DNA of 32,423 nucleotides from a virus. Below, in pieces: positions 21,650 to 30,600 of the stretch; positions within the stretch are counted from its first letter, which is position 1, and each line of letters starts with the position of its first letter. Location of the stretch: positions 1 through 32,423 of the IMG/VR virus record IMGVR_UViG_3300031741_000009. One strand, 5' to 3'. A program made the position numbers and the translations under genes. The notes under the pieces were generated by a model that was given only the letters and a program-made list of their open reading frames with translations, made no database searches and was not told the DNA's origin.

Positions 21650-24600
21650 GTGGGTTTTACTGCCGAGCAAGCAAGAAGATTTTTAGATGAATCTATTGGT
21701 GACGGCCTTCCAGAAGGCGAGGACTTACACTCTAGATATGGGTCGTTATCATCAGCATTTGACCAAGACGATAAGCCCAATGAAGAATACATTGGCTTTC
21801 TAGATAAAATTAGCGATCCAAACGCTAACTTTAATTACGACCCAAAACAAGTAGCCCGCGACTACGCCATGTTTGAAGCCGCGAAGAAACTAGTATCTCG
21901 CAACCAAAAACAGCAAGAAGCAGCCTTAGCAGAAGACCCAAAAGCTCAGAAGGAAATGGACGAGCAGGAAGAACTACTCGCCACACAGAACGATCCAGCG
22001 CGGAACGATGCTATTATGAATAGTCGCGATCCATTGAAGACCCTTTCAGAGCTTCAACAGCTAAAGGCGAAGTTAAAAGATGAATCGCCAGAGGTAAGAG
22101 CAAGAATTTTCCAAGAGTTTTACGATAAGACTGGACTAATGAAGTCGGGCGACTTGCCAGGCTCTTTAACAGGGGAACAGCAAGGTGAAGCACCTGTGAT
22201 AACAGGCGCATCACGAAACGATTACATAATGGGGAGCAAAAACCCACAGAAGGCCCTAGCAGAGATACAGAAGGTAGAGAACCAGACCAAAAACGAATCA
22301 CCTGAAATACAACAACAATTTTTACAAAGACTTTATGCTGGTGAATTTGATGAAGAAAACGAATCTCAACAGGAAACAGACCCATGGGTTGAAGCATCCT
22401 ACATGCCTACCCCCGCTTCATACCTGCAATCAATAGCAGAGCGTGGAGCTGAATCACTTGCATTAAATACAGCGAGACAGGCAGACCTACTCGGTGCGGT
22501 TGAGATGGAAGCACTTACGACCCCAGAGCAGGTTGCGAGAGAACGCGAGTTTGGTTCACTAGCTTTTGATCCAGACCATGATCCTGAATATCAAGCAGCT
22601 AAAGAGGTTACGGAAGCAGATCGCCAAGAAGCATCACGCAGAAATAAAGAAAGTTTTGTTATAAAAGGGTTACAGAATGTTCGAGCAAAGGCAGACGCTT
22701 TTGTAGCAGAACACCCAGAGTGGGAACAAAACCAAATTGAATTATCATGGGACACAGCTTTTGACCCATCGTATTTAGCGCAAACCATAGGTATGATAGC
22801 CCCATCAATATTCGGTGCTATCTCATCTGGAATGATTGGAGCAGCAGTAACAGGCGGAAACCCAGCAGGAGCAGTAGCGGGCGCAACAGGGTACACATAC
22901 CTACTTGAAGCAGGGATGTTCTATTCAGAAGCGGTAGATGCAGGTATGGACCCAGTTGAGGCAAGAAAGATCGCAAGGATGGTCGGTGGAGTTAATGCGG
23001 CAATGGAAATGTTGCCCATGAATAAACTTTTTAATACACACGGGTTCAAAAAGCTATTTAATAGAAGATTAGCCACCTCGCTTGCTGAAAAAGATATTAC
23101 CAACATAACCACTAAAGAGGCTCTGTCTCAGGCGGTTACAGAATCACTTACAGAAGTTGGACAGGAGATAACAACTATAATCGGTGAGATTAAAGGTTAT
23201 CGTGATGACATAACTCTTGAAGAGGTAGAGAAACGATTAGTCGAGTCTGGCTATGGTGGATTGATTGGTGGACCTACTACGGTAGTTGGCGGTGCGGTTG
23301 TTAGTAATATAAAAAGCGGAGTTAAGAAAACACCAGGGATAGGTGAACGCGAGTCATTGGACTTAGGCTTCACTCCAGACACCGATATTGCCCCACCAAC
23401 TACCCCAGAAACCGTTAAGGTCGGCGAAACAATCCCAGAAAAGAATGAGCTTACTCATGAAGACTTTGTACTATCAGAGATAGCAGATAATTTTGCCAAG
23501 ACACAGGCAGAGAAACCAGCGTTCCAGGAGATAGACGACAGTGAGCCCGCACCAGAGACTCTTAATGATATTCAGAAACAACTCCATGAGCAGAACAACC
23601 AGCTCAAATCCCTAGTAACTGACAAAAAGATTGAGATTGCCAGACTCGAAGAAGCCCTTGAGTACGAGCAAGAGATTACCAATAACGAAGATGGTATTGA
23701 CGAAGCCGAAACAGGACTTAGGGAAGCAATATCCGAACTTAATGAGATCCAGGTACTCAAAGACGATGTTGTAAATAATATTACTCACAACAACCAGGTA
23801 TTGAATACAGCCGAGCAGAAGCGCAAACCTGCCAGGACTAAAAAAAGAGCTATCCCACAGGAGCCTTCCCAAGAAGATAGCAAACCTGCCTCAATTGAGG
23901 CTATTCAGGGTGTGGAGGGGGACGAAGTTGCTCCGCTTAGTACCCCCACCCCTGTTAACAAGTTATTGTATAGAGGTGCAGCGCAAGATGGTATAGAGAA
24001 TAAGTTTGGGACATGGGCAACACCAGACAAGGGAGCTGCTCAAGAATATGCAGATTTACACGAAGGAGGAACGGTTACACGGGTAGAGACTCAAATTAAA
24101 AATGTAGCCGAGCCAGAAGATGTGAGATCTATCGCTGAAGGATTAGGGCTGGATGTTTCCAAGGAAGCTGATTATTGGCTAGTTACTCCCGAACAGTCTG
24201 AGAATGCAGAGCCAATACTAGAAGAACTTATTAAGCGTGGCTATGATGCAGTTCACATGCCACAAGGGGAGGATTTTGCCCCGTCAGGGAAAGCAATAGA
24301 ATCCTATCTTATCTTGAGAAAAGGAGTAGCAGATGAACGTATTGAAACGACAGAAGCTATTGTTAAGCCAGTTGAAGCTATTGAAGTCGAGAAGCCAAAG
24401 TTCAGCGACCTTACAAAAGAAGATCAAGACAAAGAAGTAGCCACCTTTATAGAAGCCTATGACAAAGAAAACGGTTCAGGTGGAGCATACGAAGCCACCA
24501 AGAAGTACGGTATATCACTTGTCCGGGCCGATAAGATAGAGAAGGGGCAGCCAGTAGCCTCAGAAGAAGAGTTCCGGTCGAAAATGAATAAGATCGTAAC

Positions 24601-27600
24601 CGAGAAGGTTGACAAGCTCAATACAGAACCACGGAAGCAGGATAAGGTCGGAACAAAAAGAAATGTTGCCGGTGATCCAGCAGAATTAACCCGTATCGAG
24701 ACGGACGAAGCCAACGTTTCCTATGAGTATTGGGAAGGCGAGAAAGCCTATATCCGGGTTTATGATGTAGACACTGGTAAGTCGATTAGTATAAATACAT
24801 ACCCAGATAAAGCCAAGGGTCTTGCTGCATACGACAAAGCTATAGAAGATGCTGGGATTACAACTCAGGCAGACAAGAAGCCCGTTGTTTCACGTGAAAC
24901 ACCTAAAGAATTAAAGCAGAAACAGGTCGAACCTTTAAAAGTTGAGAAGAAATCACCAAAAGGCGGTACTATAGACTGGCGCGAAGAGTCTATAGAGGGG
25001 CTGATGGACAAATATGGGGCTATCCAGAAAAAGACAAAAACCCCATATCTTTATGTTACCTATGACCCAAGCAGCAATAAAGAGGATCGCCGTCGTGCTA
25101 TTGTCGAGAATGATGGCATTCGTATTGACAAGATTGTTCCCACCGAGAATGGAGATATTAAGGGTTTTGTATTAGGCCCCCATTCTGCATTTTATTCTGT
25201 AGATGAAGTAGAGTTAAGTTCGCATTCCAGAAAACGACTGGATAACGCTAACGAGAAAATTGGACTTGGCGACGAATATAAAGAGCTAGGTCTTAGTGCA
25301 GAGGATGAGGCCAGTCTCAGGAAGCAAGTTGGCCAGGCTACTAAATTTTTTGGTAGTAGGGCGCTTGACCTTTACGAGCTTGGAGGTATAGACCAGGATC
25401 TAGTATCTAAGCATGTACCGCAGGGATACTTGGGAGATTCCAGAGCTGATGAGATATTGAGGAAGGCCACGGCACTAGCAGCCTTTGAGCAGTTTGGGTA
25501 TGATGGTGATTTTGAGAACAAGATAGACAAGGGCAGAGCCTATGGTGACTTACTTAAGCGGCTAGAAGAAGCCAAGCAGTCACCAAAAGCCACTGATACA
25601 GTGACGGCTTACGAAACGATTGAGCAACTATCCGAAGAAGAACTAAAAGCAGGAGGTATGACAGATGCCGAACTTGAAGAAATTGCAAAGACCGCAGCAG
25701 AGTACGACAGGCAAGCAGAAGAAGCCGAGTCGGACATACTTGAAACTTTTGCGCCTGAAATTGATGCTATTAAGGATCAAGACACCAGAGAGCGAAGCAC
25801 TGCAAAAGAAGATCGGGATTTAGAACAACTAAAATCTGAGATCACAGCACTTGAGGCACGTATCGCCAAGGGTGATGAATCGGTAAAATCGGAAATCCAA
25901 TCTGGCCTATTCCCTTCAGGAGCAGACCAAGATCAATTATTCAATACCACGGATATGTCACTCAACAGTATCTCCAAGATACGTGCTGAGCTTGAGGACA
26001 AGCGTAACCAGTTAGCAGAGTTAAAGGCCGAAGATAAGACCAAGGCCGAGGTAGAGGCTGGTAAATCTACTGGAGAGCTTGAGCTTGAGCCAAAAAAACA
26101 ACTCACCAAGCCCGTTAAGGCCAAGAAAGAGCTGAAGAAAGACTACGCGACGACTATTGCTGCAGCTTATGTAAAAGCTGAATTAGCAGAGAGCAACGAC
26201 GGCGCTACTATTGTCAGAAACTATGCGAACACATTTATAAAGCCACTTGCAGGACGAATCAACAATGCCCCCTGGAAAGCCGGGAAAAAATACGCTGAAT
26301 GGAGAAAAGAGACACCAAGCCGGGAATTAGCAAAACTTATTAAACACGGGCTTATCCAGAATGCTTTTGATGCTGATGGAAATTCATATTATGCGCCGCT
26401 AACTGCTAAACGTCCAGCCGATCTAATGTCAAAGGATGAAGTTGATAAGGTCATGGTGGTATTTAACCGAGATGGCGAAAAGGCATACCGAGCATTACTA
26501 TCAAAAGAATATTCACATGTAAGAGGTGTTACTAAGGAAGCCTCAAGGGAAGACCTAGCCCAAGCAGAATGGACCAGAGAGAAGGTCATCGCAGCCCTTA
26601 AAGCAGATACACCTATACCGGAAGCCGTCACCAATAAATTTCCTAGTCTTGTAGCTCAATACCAATACCAGCTAGATATTGATAAGACCAAAAAAGATAT
26701 TGCCAATGAAGAGGCATATATAAGGAATCTTAGCGAAGAGCTCCCCAAGCCACTCAGGGATGTTAAACGTGCAGTCGGGGTAGCCGAGATTAATGATGCA
26801 ATCACACTCGCCCAGACACAAGACCCGGATAAAACATACAATTCATTCGATATTGAGAAACTACACGGAACCTACGTGCAGGCCGTCCAGAACCTAACCC
26901 TGCTAAACGATAAGCTCAAGACACTGAGCGAGCGCCAGAGGCAGGTAATCGCGCAGGACAAGAAGCTAGAGAAGGCACCGCCATTAAAACTTGAGACAGA
27001 AGAAGTTAAATCGATTTCTGATCTGGGAGACAAAATTGGGGGCGCAAGAAAAGACTTGTCAACCGGAAGGTCACTCAAGAAGAAAACAGCCGCGAAGCCT
27101 AAAGGGTGGAGGTCAAGATATAACATATCCCAGATTGCTGCAGAGTCAAGTTTTGCAGGCGGGATAACTAGAGAGAGCCCCAACGTTGGTAAGTTTGCGA
27201 TATTCGATAAACGCAAGAAAAAAACTACATGGAGTGGTATCCCAAGACCTATCGGGAATAAGTATTTTGATACAGAAGAAGAAGCCAATGAGATGATGCC
27301 ACTATTGGCCGTTGCTGAAAAGCATCGTGTTTATGGCACACTTGATAAATTCACTATCTACAGATCAGTCACGGACCGTAAGCGTGTTCGGGTCTTGAAA
27401 CAAGAGTTTGATACCCGCGAAGATGCCATGAAGTACATGGCTACACATGCAGAGGAATTGCTTGACACCAAACTAACCTTTGGCGAAGAGATACTACCAA
27501 GACCAGATGTTGTATTCAGGAATGGCGAAGAGCGCCGTAAAGGTAACGTTACAGGTGAATCATTCATGGACACCTTTGGTTTTAGGGGTGTTGAGTTTGG

Positions 27601-30600
27601 TAACTGGGTAACAAAGACCGAAGAACGCCAGGAAGTTATGAACCATGCTTTTGATGCGTTACTTGACATGGCCGAGGTGCTTGGAATCCCAGCAAAAGCA
27701 GTCTCGCTTAACGGTGATCTAGCACTAGCTTTTGGAGCAAGAGGACAGGGATTAAGTGGCGCTGCAGCTCATTATGAACCATCATTCGCAGTAATTAACC
27801 TCACGAAGATGGCCGGAGCTGGGCATTTAGCCCATGAGTGGTTCCATGCACTTGATCATTATGTAGGTAGACTTGACACAAAAGCAGGCGGGAGAAAAGC
27901 CGGGGCGCAACCTGGCAAGCCTATTTTTGAAGGGAAGTCAGATAGAGATATATTCGCTACCCATGGCTTTCAGTATGCAAGCAGATCAAAAGCCCGTCCA
28001 GAGCTAAGAGAGGCTTTCGATGAGTTTGTCAAGACTATGTTCACAAAAGGCCAGCAATACGTCGAGGACACACAGAAAGCAGATAAGTTCCTTGAGGCTG
28101 CAAGAGATGGTCTTGACCAGAACCTAAAATCTATACGAGATTATATAAGCACACAGCGAGAGTCAACATACTATAAACGCAATAATGCACCAGCTACACC
28201 AGAACAGTTAGCTGAATTTGATAAACTTGCCAAGATGTTGCTTGATGGGGAGTCACTTGAAACACAGTGGATGAACATTGAGGGGAGTAGATCACGGCTT
28301 AAAGGTCGATGGTCCAACGATGTGCTTGAGAGTATAAGCAAGATTTACAAGGCCGTCAGAGGCCGCACAGGCATATCAGAAGGCACTGGGGACAACCTGA
28401 TCGGTCGTTTAAAGGGCCCAATGGAGGCATACCAACAGCGAATTAAGATCATGAAGGATGCCGAGGGTGGGACTAAGAAGCTAAGGCGAGTGCCAACAGA
28501 CTTTAGGAAACAGGCTACAGCCGCAGACCAGGCCAAGTCAAGCGCGTATTGGGCAACCGAACATGAGATGGGTGCAAGAGCTTTTGCAGCCTATATCGAG
28601 GATAAACTGGCAGAGAAAGAGAATGTCAATGATTTCCTGGCCTTCCATGCCCATGGCGCAGTTATAGTCCCGATCTATCCAGAAGGATTATTCAGACCAT
28701 ACCCAGAGGGTGCGGAGCGTAAAGCTATCAATAAAGCATTTGAGAAGCTGTTTGATACCATTGAGACTAAGGAATCTGAGTCCGGAATAGAGATGTTCCA
28801 AAAAGATTCACCGATGGAAAGGGCTACACCTGAATGGAATGAATCAGCTATAGCTATCATGCAGGGTGTATTTGCCGGAGCTAAAGTTGTGAAGACTAAG
28901 CAGGGATGGGCGGAAGCCACCGCAAGGCTTGGGAAGAGCCCTAAATCAGCTTTTGGTTTCTGGGACCCAAAGACCGAGACTGTTTATATAAACCCAGATA
29001 AATCTAATAAAGATACTGTATTCCATGAATTTACTCACCCTGTTATAGAGCAGATGAGGCTCAATGACCCTGAATTATACGCGAAGGGAATGGAGCTTAT
29101 CGCTGGAACAGGGTATGTCAAAAACGCCATAGCCCAAGATTACGTTAATCCAATGAATGAGGCGCTGGTACAGGCTATTGGTGAGCGTGGTGCTTCAATC
29201 CAAGACCAGGCACAGAGAAATAAGTTCATCGCATGGGTCGAAGAATTATGGACTAAAGTTAAAGCCCAATTCAAGAAGACTTTTGGGTTAGATATGACAC
29301 TAGATGATTTCGTTAATAATGTCGCATACGGCATGAGGAATGGCGCAATCCAGGTGAAGGCTCAGAACCCCGTACCAATGGGTAGATCAGAGAGAAGAGC
29401 TAAGTATGGAAGAAACATTCCCAAGGACCCGATAACTTATGTAGCCGAAGATATCGACAATTCGGTTGGCGGGGTACAGATAGGAATGGAGTTTTCTGAT
29501 GATGTCCAGCCACTTGCCGAGCCGAGGGTGAGGGTTGGTCTTACACAGACCGGTGTATTTAAATCATCTATAGATAGAGTAAATAATATTTCAGACGCAG
29601 GCCGACTAGCTCAAGACTTTATAGGCAATAGAGCCCAGGAGAATATAATAGCCATAGTAATGGGCGATTCAGGCGAAGTTCTTAAGGTTATAAAACATAC
29701 CACTGGCGGCCAGGATGCGTCACAGGTCTTTCCTTCATCCGTTATCGGGTCAATCCTTAACGTGGATGGTGTGAAGTCAGTGTGGTTTTCACATAACCAC
29801 CCATCCGGAGAATACAAGGCATCCAAAGACGATATAGTGGTAACTGCGAAGTTCAGGGATATGCTGTCATTGACAGACATTAAGATGAACGGCCACTTTA
29901 TAGTTACTCCAAAGAATACAGGGCTATTGGATATAGAAACCAAAGACCAAATAGATCTACCAAAAATTGACAATAAAAAGTCTAACAAAAAGTCTTTTGA
30001 GCGAGAGATTGAATATGGAGACTTGGACGGCGTGCAGAAGATAGATGGACAATCTAAAGCATTGCCGCTTATACAGCGCATGAAAGCCAAGACTGGGTTG
30101 TTGTTGTTAAATACACAGTATCAGCCTATAGGCGAGCTTGAAATAACACCGGAAGAAATGGCGCAGCTTCGAGACAATAAAGCGCACCCAGCTTCTCGTT
30201 TTTACAAGGCGATTGAAAGAACAAACACAAAAGCCGTAATTATAAAAGCGAACAGGATCGATGTTGTCGCCGCAACCAATCTCGCTAAATTTATAAATTC
30301 TGCGACTGCCGAGGCATCGGATTACCAATCGCATCTCCAGGAACGCCAGTACCACGATGTAGCCGTATTGGATATAATGGATAATTCAGGATCGTGGCCT
30401 AGCGGGACACGTATTGCTGAACTGACGGGTCCGTTCAACCAGGAAGATCCAGAACCAGGCGATATATTCTATTCCACCCTAACCCAAGCCGTTGAGGGCA
30501 TGAAGCAGAACAAAGCCCCTGCCGATCAATGGATGGCCGTTATCCGCAAGCAGCCCGGAGTTAAGAAGGAAGAGATTGAATCTTCTGGGCTAGAGGTCTG

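Noticed and set aside
29611-30090. 159-codon open frame on the - strand opposite the JAB region
   Set aside because: Opposite a conserved domain of the giant protein; no independent support.
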